Position numbers and translations under genes: made by a program. The notes below the pieces were generated by a model, which saw only the letters and a list, made by a program, of their open reading frames with translations, ran no database searches and had not been told where the DNA came from. Positions 27,276-36,003 of a stretch of DNA of 64,000 nucleotides are shown piece by piece (position 1 is the first letter of the stretch; the number at the start of each line of letters is the position of its first letter). Location of the stretch: NCBI GenBank assembly GCA_024742285.1, contig JANSYR010000003.1, positions 1 through 64,000 on the forward strand, written 5' to 3'. The DNA is from a bacterium. Lineage in GTDB: Bacteria; Myxococcota_A; UBA9160; UBA4427.

Positions 27276-27734
27276 CTAGCTCGGGATCTCGTAGCCCTCG
27301 GGCAGCGAGCCCTGCATGATCGTCTGCTCGCAGACGCGTGCGACGATCCGCCATCCGTCGCTCGTCCGGACGAGCTCGTCGAGGTAGCGGCCGGAGTTCG
27401 TGATGACGAGCTGCGCGCCTTCCGAAACGTTGCGGCCCATCGGCGAATGGAAATAGCAACGCGACGTCGCGCGGTCGCCGTCGATCTCGATCAGGACGTT
27501 GCTCACGACGTGCAGGTTGAGCGGCCAGGTCTCGAGGGCGCGGGCGAGCCAGGCCAGGGTCTCGCGGAACGGGCCGGACACGCCCCCGCTCGACCGGTAG
27601 TCGATGGTCGCTTCGAGGGCGAAAATGCGATCCATCTGCTTCCAATCCTTCTGGTCGACCATCTCCGCGTAGCGGTAGAGCAGCTCTTCGATTTCGGCGC
27701 GATCCAGGATCGCGCGGAGGGCGGCGTCGGACAT
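27276..27734 (-). CDS. SnoaL-like/NTF2-fold protein 1
   Basis: A 152-residue single-domain alpha+beta barrel protein. The N-terminal helix ILDRAEIEELLYRYAEMVDQKDW is typical of SnoaL-like members, and the beta-sheet part ends GWRIVARVCEQTIMQG. The family includes polyketide cyclases, dehydratases and steroid isomerases, and many members of unknown role. I chose the ATG at 27734 because AAGGAG lies upstream; a start 17 codons earlier has no such site. It is convergent with the sulfotransferase and lies upstream of plsB on the same strand, 75 bases away. The active-site pocket residues cannot be assigned, so the activity is unknown. Confidence 0.85.
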   Translation of the reverse strand: MSDAALRAILDRAEIEELLYRYAEMVDQKDWKQMDRIFALEATIDYRSSGGVSGPFRETLAWLARALETWPLNLHVVSNVLIEIDGDRATSRCYFHSPMGRNVSEGAQLVITNSGRYLDELVRTSDGWRIVARVCEQTIMQGSLPEGYEIPS

Positions 27735-27809
27735 CGGGGGGGCTCCTTCATTCGGGGCGTCGAGTCTATCACGGCGGTCCGCCACGATCGGCCCGCCCGG
27801 GAGCGCGTG

Positions 27810-30266
27810 TCAGGAGACGAATCCGGCGCGTCGCTGGGCCGCGAGGGCGACGATGATGTCGACCCGTCGCACGGCGTCGGCCACCTCGTCCGCGAACTCG
27901 CGTCGCGCCTGCGCGAGGCGTTCTCGTGCGGCGGGCTCGCCGTCCTCGGGGGCGGCCTCGAGGAGGCCGCGGTTCGCCGCCAGGCGGAGCGCCGTCTGGA
28001 AGAGCGCTTTCGAGACCGAGTCCGCGGCGTGGATGCGTTGCTGGAGCTCGTACTGCCGACCGAGACCAAGGCAGTCCTTGAGGAACCGCTTCTCGTCGAA
28101 GGGCGTCTCGGGTGCGAGATTCGCCAGCTGGTCGGCGACCACCCGATAGCTCTCGAGGAAGGGGCGCAGGATGCGATGGGCCAGGTAGGGACGCGCTCGC
28201 CGGATCATGTCCTCGGGGTCGAGCTCGTACTCGGCGATCCGTTTCTCCCAGGCGCGGTGGTTCAGCTCGACGGTCCCGCGGATCTCCTCGCGGAACGCGT
28301 CCTTCTCGGGAAAGAAGAACTCGAACTTGAGCAGGTCGCGCAGTCGCATGACCTCGTCCCAGAAGCGTGTCAGCACGTCGTTGCGATCGCCTTCGATCGC
28401 GTGGAGGAGAGCGAGCTCGGCGATCGCGCCGGAAACGAAGAAGTGCACGATCGTGTTCCGGTAGTAGGCGGCGGAGAGCTGCTGGTCGTCGGCGATTCCG
28501 AAGACCGGATCGAGCCCTTCGTCGAATCGCGTCACGACGTCGTTCTCGACGAGCGCGTCGAGGGTCGCTGCGACGCCCGTGTCCTCCTTCAGGTGCTCGA
28601 GGTCCGCGGTCGAGGGGAGGCCCCGCAGTCGCACGTTCTCGAGCAGGTTCTCGAGGGAGCGGCGCGTACCTTCGACGGTGAGCGCCTGACCGGTCGTGCC
28701 CAGGAGCGCGAGGGTGACGAGGGAAGTCGGGGTGATGGGCGTGACCCGATTGATGCGGACGCAGACTTCGAAGGCGAGCTTCTCGAGGTCGTAGCGCTCG
28801 CCGGGCGCGAGCTCGGCTCCGACGTCTCCGAGCTGCTGGCGGAGCGAGACGGGATCGCCGAAGGCGAGGTGGATCCGTCCGTAGCGCCTTCTCATCTGCC
28901 GGACCATCCCGACGAACCAGCCGAAGCTCTCCGCCTGCTTCTCGCCGCCGCGTTGCTCGTCGACGTAGCTCCCGAGGCCCTGGATCTGGTCGTACGCGAT
29001 CGAGACCGGCACGAGGTAGACGTCGTCGCTCTTGCCTCGGCGATAGGCGTCGACGACGTTCGCGAGGAGGCCGTAGCGCGGGGGAAGGAGCTTGCCGGAT
29101 CTGGAGCGTCCGCCCTCGATGTACCACTCGAGCGGGAAGCGCTTCTCGATCAGGTAGTCGATGTAGTGGGAGAGGACGTGCTTGTACACGTCGTCGTCCT
29201 TGAAGGTTCGCCGGATGAAGAACACGCCGGCCCGACGAACCAGCTGACCGACCGGGAAGAAGTTCATGTTGATGCCGCCCGCAGTGTGGTTCGGCGGCAG
29301 GCCGTGCTCGTGGAGGGCGTACTGGAGGACGAGGTGGTCGAGGTTGTGCTTGTGGGTCGGGAGGAACACCACGGGGTGTCGCTCTTCGAGGGCGGCGATT
29401 CCGCGCATCTGTTCGTCGGAGTAGGCGAGCTCTTCGTCGTAGCCCCGCGTGTAGAGCCAGCGGATGATGGAGATGACGAGGTCGATCACGAAGCGACTGT
29501 GGGTCGCGGCGATCTCGCGCAGGTCGCTCGCGGCCTCGGCGGCGAGCGCCGTCCGGGAGGCGTCGGTCTTGCCTTCGGCGCGTTGGATCGAGACGAGCCG
29601 GTCGAGTCCGCCCCGGAACGCCGGTCGGAAGAGGAGTTCCTCGTGGACCAGTCGGGGGACCTTGTAGCGGGCGCCACGAACACGTCGCTCGGCCCGCTCG
29701 AGGGCGAGGGCCGCCTTCTGGGCGACGAACTCCGCGAAACCCGCCGTCTCCGCCGGTCCGTTTCCGGCGGCGCCCCGCCAACGGCCGTGGAGGTTTGCGC
29801 GGGTTGCGGGCTCGGCGGCGACGATCACGCAGCGGTCCGGCGAGCGCCACCGCACGAAGAGTTGGCGCAGCCAGGACGGATCACGAGGGTCCCCGATCGT
29901 CAGTAGCGAGAGCAGGCTCGGCGTGCGTCGCCCGTCCTCGCGAAGCGCGCCACGCCAGATCACGCGGAGCGGGGCCATCGTCGGATCACCCGGGGAGGCG
30001 AGGGTCGCTTCGAGCGCCGGGGCGAGTCGCGAACGGCGCCCACGGCGCGACGGGGGGATCGCGATCGTCTCGATTCGCTCGGCGGGGAAGTCTCCGGGGC
30101 GATTCGCCTCGATCCAGCGTTCGAGCATGCGGCGCTCGAGGCGGCTCGACGCGTCGACCAGGAAGACCACCCGCTCGCCGGGCCCGACGTCGGGCCACGC
30201 CGGGTCGGGGCCGCTCCATCCGTCCGACGGAGGCGAATCCTGCGGCGGCGGGTCGGGGTTGCCCAT
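27810..30266 (-). CDS. plsB: Glycerol-3-phosphate acyltransferase, PlsB-like
   Basis: An 818-residue membrane-associated enzyme that would acylate sn-glycerol-3-phosphate at position 1, the first step of phospholipid synthesis. Motif 1 is PTHKHNLDHL: the HxxxxD pair His305 and Asp310 is intact, although the usual HRSHMD is altered. Motif 2 is GGINMNFFPVGQLVRRAGVFFIRR, motif 3 is WYIEGGRSRSGKLLPPRYG and motif 4 is LVPVSIAYD. The length matches PlsB (about 800), and the N-terminal 190 residues are poorly conserved. It is divergent from the CoA-transferase and followed by SnoaL-like protein 1. The PlsC-like gene at 32114 could catalyse the next acylation. Confidence 0.9.
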   Translation of the reverse strand: MGNPDPPPQDSPPSDGWSGPDPAWPDVGPGERVVFLVDASSRLERRMLERWIEANRPGDFPAERIETIAIPPSRRGRRSRLAPALEATLASPGDPTMAPLRVIWRGALREDGRRTPSLLSLLTIGDPRDPSWLRQLFVRWRSPDRCVIVAAEPATRANLHGRWRGAAGNGPAETAGFAEFVAQKAALALERAERRVRGARYKVPRLVHEELLFRPAFRGGLDRLVSIQRAEGKTDASRTALAAEAASDLREIAATHSRFVIDLVISIIRWLYTRGYDEELAYSDEQMRGIAALEERHPVVFLPTHKHNLDHLVLQYALHEHGLPPNHTAGGINMNFFPVGQLVRRAGVFFIRRTFKDDDVYKHVLSHYIDYLIEKRFPLEWYIEGGRSRSGKLLPPRYGLLANVVDAYRRGKSDDVYLVPVSIAYDQIQGLGSYVDEQRGGEKQAESFGWFVGMVRQMRRRYGRIHLAFGDPVSLRQQLGDVGAELAPGERYDLEKLAFEVCVRINRVTPITPTSLVTLALLGTTGQALTVEGTRRSLENLLENVRLRGLPSTADLEHLKEDTGVAATLDALVENDVVTRFDEGLDPVFGIADDQQLSAAYYRNTIVHFFVSGAIAELALLHAIEGDRNDVLTRFWDEVMRLRDLLKFEFFFPEKDAFREEIRGTVELNHRAWEKRIAEYELDPEDMIRRARPYLAHRILRPFLESYRVVADQLANLAPETPFDEKRFLKDCLGLGRQYELQQRIHAADSVSKALFQTALRLAANRGLLEAAPEDGEPAARERLAQARREFADEVADAVRRVDIIVALAAQRRAGFVS

Positions 30267-30382
30267 CGCCCCAGTCTACCGGGAACGTCTCGGGAACGCG
30301 CCCTCGTGTGGGCTCGGGCGGAGGCGCCGCGGGGCTCGCGCTCCGGATTGCGATTCCGCGCACGTCGGGGATCATCGAAGCG

Positions 30383-31699
30383 ATGAGCGCACCTCGTTCC
30401 GTGTCTGCCGCCGAAGCCGCAAATCTGCTTCGCCCCGTCGATCGCCTGGGCATCCCGCTCGGTCCCGGTCAGCCGAAGGACTTTCTCCACGCGCTCGGCG
30501 AGCGCCAGGACTGGGAGGACCTCGCGGTCTTCGGCGCCTTGCTGGTGGATCTCTTTCCGGTCTTCGCGCAGCCCGGCGTGCGGATGCGCTCGGGCTTCTT
30601 CGGGCCCGCGGCGCGCGCGCGCCGCGCGGCGGGGCACGCGATCGAGTTCGTGCCCGCCGACTTTCGGCGCTTCGCCGAGATCGCCGAGCGCTTCGCGCCG
30701 CGGGTCGTGGCGACCGCGGCCTCGACACCCGACGCCGACGGACGTGTCTCCCTCTCGCTCCACGCAGGCGCGACCGTCGACGAGATCCATGCCGCGGCCC
30801 GTGATCCCGAACGCCTGCTCGTCGTCGAGACCAGTCCACACTTTCCGCGAACCCTCGGACTCGAACCGGATCATCCGCACGGGATCTCCCTCGAGGAGGT
30901 CGACGTCTGGATCGAGGGGAAAGCCAGTCCGACGGAGCTGCCGGACAAGCCCGTGGGCCCGGTCGAGCAGGCGATCGCCGAGCACGTCGTCGCGTTCATC
31001 CCGCCGGGCGCGACCCTGCAGACCGGGATCGGGGGAATTCCGAACGCCGTCGTCGCGGTCCTCGCCGAAGGATCCGGGGGCGACTACGGCGTGCACAGCG
31101 AGATGTTCACGACGGGGCTGATGCATCTGCACGAGGCGGGGCGCGTCGCGAACGAGAAGGGCGTCTACGACGGCGTCTCGATCACGACCTTCGCGATGGG
31201 CGATCGTTCGCTCTACGACTGGCTCGACGGGAACGACGCGGTCCGCTTCCTCCCCGCCGACATCGTGAACGACCCCGCCGTCATCGCCCGCAATCGCGAC
31301 ATGATCTCGATCAACGGGGCGCTCACGATCGATCTGCTGGGCCAGGTCGTGGCGGATTCGCTCGACGGCGTGCAGCACTCGGGGATCGGCGGGCACGAGG
31401 ACTTTCTCGCCGGCGCCGGACGGATCGCGGAAGGACGATCTCTGCTCTGCCTGCCCTCGACCGCGCGGGTCGATGGCAAGGCGCAGTCGCGGATCGTCGC
31501 CCAGCTGACGCCGGGATCGATCGTGACGAGTCCCCGTCACCAGGTCGATGTCGTGGTCACCGAGCACGGCACGGCGGAGCTGGCGGGTCGGACCGTCTTC
31601 GAGCGCGCGCTGGCGCTCGCCGAGATCTCTGCCCCGGACGAGCGCGACACGCTTCGCGCGGCGGCGCGGGAGCTCGCGAAGCGCGGGGTGCTCGGCTGA
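30383..31699 (+). CDS. Acetyl-CoA hydrolase/4-hydroxybutyrate CoA-transferase family protein
   Basis: A 438-residue family I CoA-transferase. The oxyanion region is TGIGGIPNAVVAVL and the catalytic glutamate is in GVHSEMFTTGLM. GIGGHEDFLAGA and VVVTEHGTAELAG are the C-terminal signatures of this family. It would move CoA between carboxylates such as acetate and a hydroxy- or branched acid, or hydrolyse the thioester. The ATG at 30383 is chosen since upstream codons lie in the region opposite plsB. Its stop overlaps the start of the TfoX-like gene by one base (TGATG), so the two are translationally coupled. It heads the run that leads into the pqi genes. Confidence 0.9.
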   Translation: MSAPRSVSAAEAANLLRPVDRLGIPLGPGQPKDFLHALGERQDWEDLAVFGALLVDLFPVFAQPGVRMRSGFFGPAARARRAAGHAIEFVPADFRRFAEIAERFAPRVVATAASTPDADGRVSLSLHAGATVDEIHAAARDPERLLVVETSPHFPRTLGLEPDHPHGISLEEVDVWIEGKASPTELPDKPVGPVEQAIAEHVVAFIPPGATLQTGIGGIPNAVVAVLAEGSGGDYGVHSEMFTTGLMHLHEAGRVANEKGVYDGVSITTFAMGDRSLYDWLDGNDAVRFLPADIVNDPAVIARNRDMISINGALTIDLLGQVVADSLDGVQHSGIGGHEDFLAGAGRIAEGRSLLCLPSTARVDGKAQSRIVAQLTPGSIVTSPRHQVDVVVTEHGTAELAGRTVFERALALAEISAPDERDTLRAAARELAKRGVLG

Positions 31700-32106
31700 T
31701 GGCCTACGACGAAGGTCTCGCCCACCGCCTGCGGGAGCTCCTCGAAGACGATTCCAGCGTGGCCGAGAAGAAGATGTTCGGCGGGCTCTGCTTCCTGCAC
31801 GGCGGTCACATGGTCTGCGGAATCGTCGGCGACGAGCTGATGCTGCGCGTCGGTCCCGAGGCCTACGACGCCTGCCTGGCGGAACCCCACGCGCGCGAGA
31901 TGGACTTCACCGGACGCGCGCTCCGCGGGATGATCTACGTGGGGACCGACGGCTTCGCGGAGGACGAAGATCTCGAGGCCTGGGTCGAGCGCGCGCTCTC
32001 GTATGCCCGCTCGCTTCCCCCGAAGAGTGCGAAGAAGAAGGCTGCGAAGAAGCGCGCCGCGAAGAAGAAGAAGGCTGCGGCGAAGAAGGGAACGCGGAAG
32101 CGTTAG
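31699..32106 (+). CDS. TfoX N-terminal domain protein with lysine-rich tail
   Basis: A 135-residue protein. Residues 1-105 match the TfoX N-terminal fold, with KKMFGGLCFLHGGHMVCGI and LMLRVGPEAYD. The last 28 residues are almost only Lys, Ala and Arg (KKKAAKKRAAKKKKAAAKK), like histone H1 or bacterial nucleoid proteins, suggesting nucleic-acid binding. In gammaproteobacteria TfoX influences competence, but single TfoX-N proteins are widespread and their role is unclear. Translation is coupled to the CoA-transferase by TGATG. The lysine tail is encoded by repetitive AAGAAGAAG runs that could slip during replication. Confidence 0.85.
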   Translation: MAYDEGLAHRLRELLEDDSSVAEKKMFGGLCFLHGGHMVCGIVGDELMLRVGPEAYDACLAEPHAREMDFTGRALRGMIYVGTDGFAEDEDLEAWVERALSYARSLPPKSAKKKAAKKRAAKKKKAAAKKGTRKR

Positions 32107-32113
32107 GCGTCTC

Positions 32114-32989
32114 ATGAGGATGGGATGGATCGATCATGCGAGGAGCGCCGCGTCGATCACGGTCATCACCGTGAACCTGACGTCCTGGGCGATTCTGCTC
32201 GTCGTGCTGGGAATCGTGAAGGCCGTGGCCGGTCCCTTGCGCGGTGCGATCGATCGGGTCCTCGACGCCTGTTATCGCGGGGCGATCGCGATCCACGACG
32301 GCTGGCTTCGTCGGGTGATGGGAGCGCGCTGGCGGAATCCGGACCTCGATCTCCCGGCCGACGAGCTCTGCATCGTCCTCTCCAATCACTCGTCGTGGGC
32401 CGACATCCTCCTGCTCCAGAGCGCGATCGCACGACGCGGGCCGCTTCTCAAGTTCCTGACGAAGCGGGAGCTCGCCCTCATGCCGATCTTCGGCGTGATC
32501 TTCTGGGCCTTCGACTTTCCTCTACTCCGACGAACCGCGAAGGAAGGACAGAGCGAATCCGAGCGCCGCGCGGCGGACGCGGCGGCCCTCGACGCGGCGT
32601 GCGAGGCGGTCCGGCGGCGGCCGGCGGCGCTCACGAACTTCGCCGAGGGGACCCGGGCGACCCCCGAGAAGATCGCGGCGCGCGGGGGATCCTATCGCCA
32701 CCTGCTGCCGCCGCGGGTCGGCGGATTTGCCTCGCTGGTGGGCGCGCTCGAGGGCGATCTCGTCTCGGTCATCGACGTCACGATCGTCTCGCCGGAGCCG
32801 CCGGCGTTCTGGCCCTTCCTGACCGGCCGGCTCTCGGAGATCGAGATCCGGGCGGAGCGCATCTCCGCGGCGGAGTTGCCGCAGGGGCGCGATGCCCTGC
32901 GCGCGTGGCTGGACCAGCGATGGCAGGCCAAGGACGAAGCGATCGAGAAGGCGCGCGCCGCGTACGAAAGCCGATCGGCGAACGACTGA
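32114..32989 (+). CDS. PlsC-family 1-acyl-glycerol-3-phosphate acyltransferase
   Basis: A 291-residue membrane-associated acyltransferase. One hydrophobic helix (NLTSWAILLVVLGIVKAVAG) precedes motif 1, LSNHSSWADIL, the HxxxxD site. Motif 2 is around FPLLRR and motif 3 is NFAEGTRATPEK. The chosen start is ATG 32114, but ATG 32120 two codons later is equally possible as both lack a clear ribosome-binding site. The length and the N-terminal helix suit the YihG/PlsC branch that makes phosphatidic acid or a variant. It lies eight bases after the TfoX gene and upstream of the split pqiA pair, a coherent membrane-lipid context. Confidence 0.88.
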   Translation: MRMGWIDHARSAASITVITVNLTSWAILLVVLGIVKAVAGPLRGAIDRVLDACYRGAIAIHDGWLRRVMGARWRNPDLDLPADELCIVLSNHSSWADILLLQSAIARRGPLLKFLTKRELALMPIFGVIFWAFDFPLLRRTAKEGQSESERRAADAAALDAACEAVRRRPAALTNFAEGTRATPEKIAARGGSYRHLLPPRVGGFASLVGALEGDLVSVIDVTIVSPEPPAFWPFLTGRLSEIEIRAERISAAELPQGRDALRAWLDQRWQAKDEAIEKARAAYESRSAND

Positions 32990-33114
32990 CGGACCCCCGG
33001 TGGCGTGACGCCCGTTCCGCCTACCGCCTGGGTGTGGCACTTTCACGGCGTCGTGGCCGCGGGGACGGCACCGCGGTCGAGTGGAGTATCGTCTCCCGAG
33101 GAGCCCTGGACGTC

Positions 33115-33714
33115 TTGCCCCTGGTCGGATGCCATCACTGCGACGCGGTGCTCGAAGAGCCCGAAGTGCCGGACGGCGGCTCGGCGATCTGCCGGCGCTG
33201 CGGCGGAACGCTCTTTCGTCGCCAGCGCGCGACCGTCGAGATCACCCTCGCCCTCACGACGGCCGCCGCGATCCTCTTCGTCGTCGCGAACGCCTACCCC
33301 TTCCTCTCCTTCGAGATGCAGGGACAGACGACGCGGACGACCCTCGCCTCCGGCGCGGCGGCGCTGTGGGAGAGCGGGCGCTACGCGATCGCTCTGCTGG
33401 TCCTCGTGACGACGATCCTCGCGCCGGCGATGCAGATCGGTTTCATGCTCTACGTGCTGGCTCCGCTTCATTTCCACCATCCGGCGCCCTTCGCGGTCGA
33501 GGCGTTCCGGGTGGTCGAACGATGCCGGCCCTGGAGCATGATGGAGGTATTCCTGATCGGGATCTTCGTCGCCGTCGTGAAGCTCTCGGACATGGCGGAG
33601 ATCGTGCCGGGAATCGCGCTCTGGGCGTTCGGGCTGCTGATTCCGATCCTGGCGGGCGGCACGGCCTTCCTCGACGCGGAGCTCGTCTGGCGCGAGATCG
33701 GGGATCTCGAGTGA
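33115..33714 (+). CDS. PqiA-like membrane protein, first half
   Basis: A 199-residue inner-membrane protein corresponding to one PqiA module. An N-terminal zinc-ribbon-like pair, CHHC and CRRC, is followed by four hydrophobic helices: ITLALTTAAAILFVVANAYP, IALLVLVTTILAPAMQIGFM, MEVFLIGIFVAVVKLSDM and LWAFGLLIPILAGG. I chose TTG 33115 because GAGGAG at 33098-33103 precedes it and no ATG fits. E. coli PqiA holds two such modules in one chain; here the second is a separate gene that overlaps this one by four bases (GTGA). With PqiB and PqiC it would form a lipid-transport bridge across the envelope. Confidence 0.85.
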   Translation: MPLVGCHHCDAVLEEPEVPDGGSAICRRCGGTLFRRQRATVEITLALTTAAAILFVVANAYPFLSFEMQGQTTRTTLASGAAALWESGRYAIALLVLVTTILAPAMQIGFMLYVLAPLHFHHPAPFAVEAFRVVERCRPWSMMEVFLIGIFVAVVKLSDMAEIVPGIALWAFGLLIPILAGGTAFLDAELVWREIGDLE

Positions 33715-34403
33715 GCGGAGCCGCACCGCCGGTGACCGCCGCCTTCGGGCCGCACGCGCAGTGCCACGTGTGCAATCTGGTCGTCTCCGTGCCCGAGGGA
33801 CCGACCGAGGGGCTGGCCTGCCCGCGCTGCCGAACGGGGCTCCATCGCCGCAAGCCGAACAGCCTGTCGCGGACCTGGGCGCTCCTGATCGCCGCTTCGA
33901 TCTGTTATGTGCCGGCGAATCTCTTCCCGGTCATGGAGGTCACGACCCTGGGACAGACCCAGGCGGACACGATCCTCTCGGGCGTGATCTATCTCGCGGT
34001 CAACGGGACCTGGCCCCTCGCGGTGATCGTCTTCGTCGCCAGCGTGGTCGTCCCCGTGCTCAAGATCGTGTCGCTCGGGTACCTCGCGCTCTCGGTCCAG
34101 CGAGCGAGCCAGTGGCGGCCGCGGGATCGTGCGCGACTCTATCGGGTGGTCGAGCAGGTCGGCCGGTGGTCGATGGTGGACGTGTACGTGGTGACGATTC
34201 TCGTCGCGCTCGTCCACCTGGGCTCTCTCGCCAACGTCGAGGCTCGGGTCGGGGGGTTCTATTTCGGCGCGGTCGTGGTCCTCACGATGCTCGCGGCGGA
34301 GAGCTTCGACCCGCGGCTCATCTGGGACCAGATGACGACGGACGAGGTTGCGGACGGGGGTCCCGTGGATCGAATCGAGGAGGGGAGCGGCGATGGCAGA
34401 TGA
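33711..34403 (+). CDS. PqiA-like membrane protein, second half
   Basis: A 230-residue protein that forms the second PqiA module. It has a zinc-ribbon-like CHVC...CPRC pair and four hydrophobic segments, including WALLIASICYVPANLFPV and VIVFVASVVVPVLKIVSLGYL. The GTG start at 33711 overlaps the upstream stop as GTGA, a strong sign of coupling, and the C-terminus overlaps the start of the MCE-domain gene by 11 bases. The order PqiA-PqiA-PqiB-PqiC matches the intermembrane transport system of E. coli except for the split. Loss of such systems alters outer-membrane lipid balance in other bacteria. The lipid cargo here is unknown. Confidence 0.88.
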   Translation: MSGAAPPVTAAFGPHAQCHVCNLVVSVPEGPTEGLACPRCRTGLHRRKPNSLSRTWALLIAASICYVPANLFPVMEVTTLGQTQADTILSGVIYLAVNGTWPLAVIVFVASVVVPVLKIVSLGYLALSVQRASQWRPRDRARLYRVVEQVGRWSMVDVYVVTILVALVHLGSLANVEARVGGFYFGAVVVLTMLAAESFDPRLIWDQMTTDEVADGGPVDRIEEGSGDGR

Positions 34404-36003
34404 ACCGGCGGGGGAGAGCGTGGGGCCCGAGGCGCCTCGCGCGATCGTCCGCACTCGGTCGATGCCGTCGATCGTCTGGCTGATCCCGGCGGTGGCCGCC
34501 TTCGTCGGGCTCTACCTCGCGTTCTGGGCCTGGTCCGAGCAGGGACCCTCGATCACGATCGTCTTCGACAGCGCCGACGGGATCGTCGCCGGGACGACGG
34601 TCATCAAGTACAAGGACGTCGACGTCGGGATCGTCGAGACCGTCGAGCTCATGGAGGACCTCTCCCAGGTGAACGTCACCGCGAGCATGGTCAACGAGCT
34701 TGCCGGTTACCTCACCGACGAGACCAGCTTCTGGGTCGTGAAGGCCGAAGTCTCCGCGAGCGAGATCTCCGCGGTCGACACCATCCTCTCCGGCGCGTAC
34801 ATCGGGATGGCGCCGTCCCAGGACGGCAAGCGCACCCGCGTCTTCGAGGGCCTCGAGAAGGCGCCGATCATCCGTCCGGACAAGGCGGGAAAGCTCTTCC
34901 AGCTCCGGGCGACCGAGCTGGGCTCCGTCGACGTGGGCTCGCCGGTCTACTACCGCTGGATCCGGGTCGGCCAGATCGCCGGCTACCAGCTCGACGACCA
35001 GGGCGAGACCGTCAGCGTCCAGGTCTTCATCGAGGCGCCTCACGACGAGCGGGTGCGATCGACGACGCGCTTCTGGAACGCCTCCGGGCTCGACGCCGTC
35101 GTGACGGCCGAGGGCATCCAGATCGACACGCCTTCGATGATGGCCATGCTGGTCGGGGGCATCGCCTTCGAGACACCGGCGACGGTAACGGTCGCGCAGG
35201 ACGTGCCCGAGAACATGGTCTTCGAGCTCTATCCCAACAAGCAGGCGACGCGAATGCCCCGCTACTCGCTCAAGACGCGATACCTGCTCTACTTCGAGGA
35301 CTCGGTCTCGGGACTCGTGCCGGGCTCACCCGTCGAGTTCAGGGGGATCAAGCTCGGCGAAGTCCTCGACGTCGACGTCGAGCTGGATCGCGTGACGAAC
35401 GAGATGCGCATTCCCGTCGTGATCGAGATCGAGCCTGAGCGACTCGGTCTCACCGTCGAAGAGCTCGAAGCGGATCCGACCCAGCGGCTCGAGAGCATGG
35501 TCTCCCAGGGCTTCCGCGCCCGACTGCTCACGAACAACATCCTGACGGGCCAGAAGGCCGTCGACTTCGACTTCCTCGAGGGGGCGCGCGAGCAAGCGGT
35601 CGTCTACGGCCGTGCCTATCCGATCCTGCCGACCGCGACCGGCGGTCTCGACGCGATCACGACGCGGGTGGCGCGGATCGTCGATCGCGTCGACCAGCTG
35701 CCGATCGAGTCGATCGGCGCGAATCTCGACCAGGTCTTCGCGAGCCTGGCGGCCACGATGGGCTCGATCGAAGAGGCCACGGCGGCGGCGAACAGCGATC
35801 TCCTGCCCGGGATGACCGCCACCCTCGAGCGGCTCGAGCAGACGTTGTCGTCGGCGGACGCGTTGATCTCGCCGGAATCGGCGACGGCCCTCGAGATCGA
35901 GTCGCTGGTCGGGGACCTCTCCGAGGCGGCGGATTCGCTCCGGATCATGGCCGAGCGACTGGAAGAGCACCCCGAAGAGCTGCTGAGAGGAAAGAGCGAA
36001 TGA
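34393..36003 (+). CDS. pqiB: PqiB-like MCE-domain lipid-transport protein
   Basis: A 536-residue periplasmic MCE protein with one N-terminal membrane anchor (IVWLIPAVAAFVGLYLAFWAW, about 27-47). Three MCE modules follow: SITIVFDSADGIVAGTTVIKYK, a second near LGSVDVGSPVYYRWIRVG, and a third near YLLYFEDSVSGLVPGSPVEFRGI. The C-terminal helical region about residues 430-520 would form the coiled-coil needle. The architecture and length match PqiB. The start at ATG 34393 has GGGGAGCGGCG upstream. It overlaps PqiA-2 by 11 bases and PqiC by four (ATGA), so the four genes are a tight operon. Confidence 0.92.
   Translation: MADEPAGESVGPEAPRAIVRTRSMPSIVWLIPAVAAFVGLYLAFWAWSEQGPSITIVFDSADGIVAGTTVIKYKDVDVGIVETVELMEDLSQVNVTASMVNELAGYLTDETSFWVVKAEVSASEISAVDTILSGAYIGMAPSQDGKRTRVFEGLEKAPIIRPDKAGKLFQLRATELGSVDVGSPVYYRWIRVGQIAGYQLDDQGETVSVQVFIEAPHDERVRSTTRFWNASGLDAVVTAEGIQIDTPSMMAMLVGGIAFETPATVTVAQDVPENMVFELYPNKQATRMPRYSLKTRYLLYFEDSVSGLVPGSPVEFRGIKLGEVLDVDVELDRVTNEMRIPVVIEIEPERLGLTVEELEADPTQRLESMVSQGFRARLLTNNILTGQKAVDFDFLEGAREQAVVYGRAYPILPTATGGLDAITTRVARIVDRVDQLPIESIGANLDQVFASLAATMGSIEEATAAANSDLLPGMTATLERLEQTLSSADALISPESATALEIESLVGDLSEAADSLRIMAERLEEHPEELLRGKSE

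Noticed and set aside
26346-29906. A plus-strand frame of about 1186 codons
   Set aside because: It overlaps the sulfotransferase out of frame and runs antisense to the SnoaL gene and plsB, both of which show family signatures.
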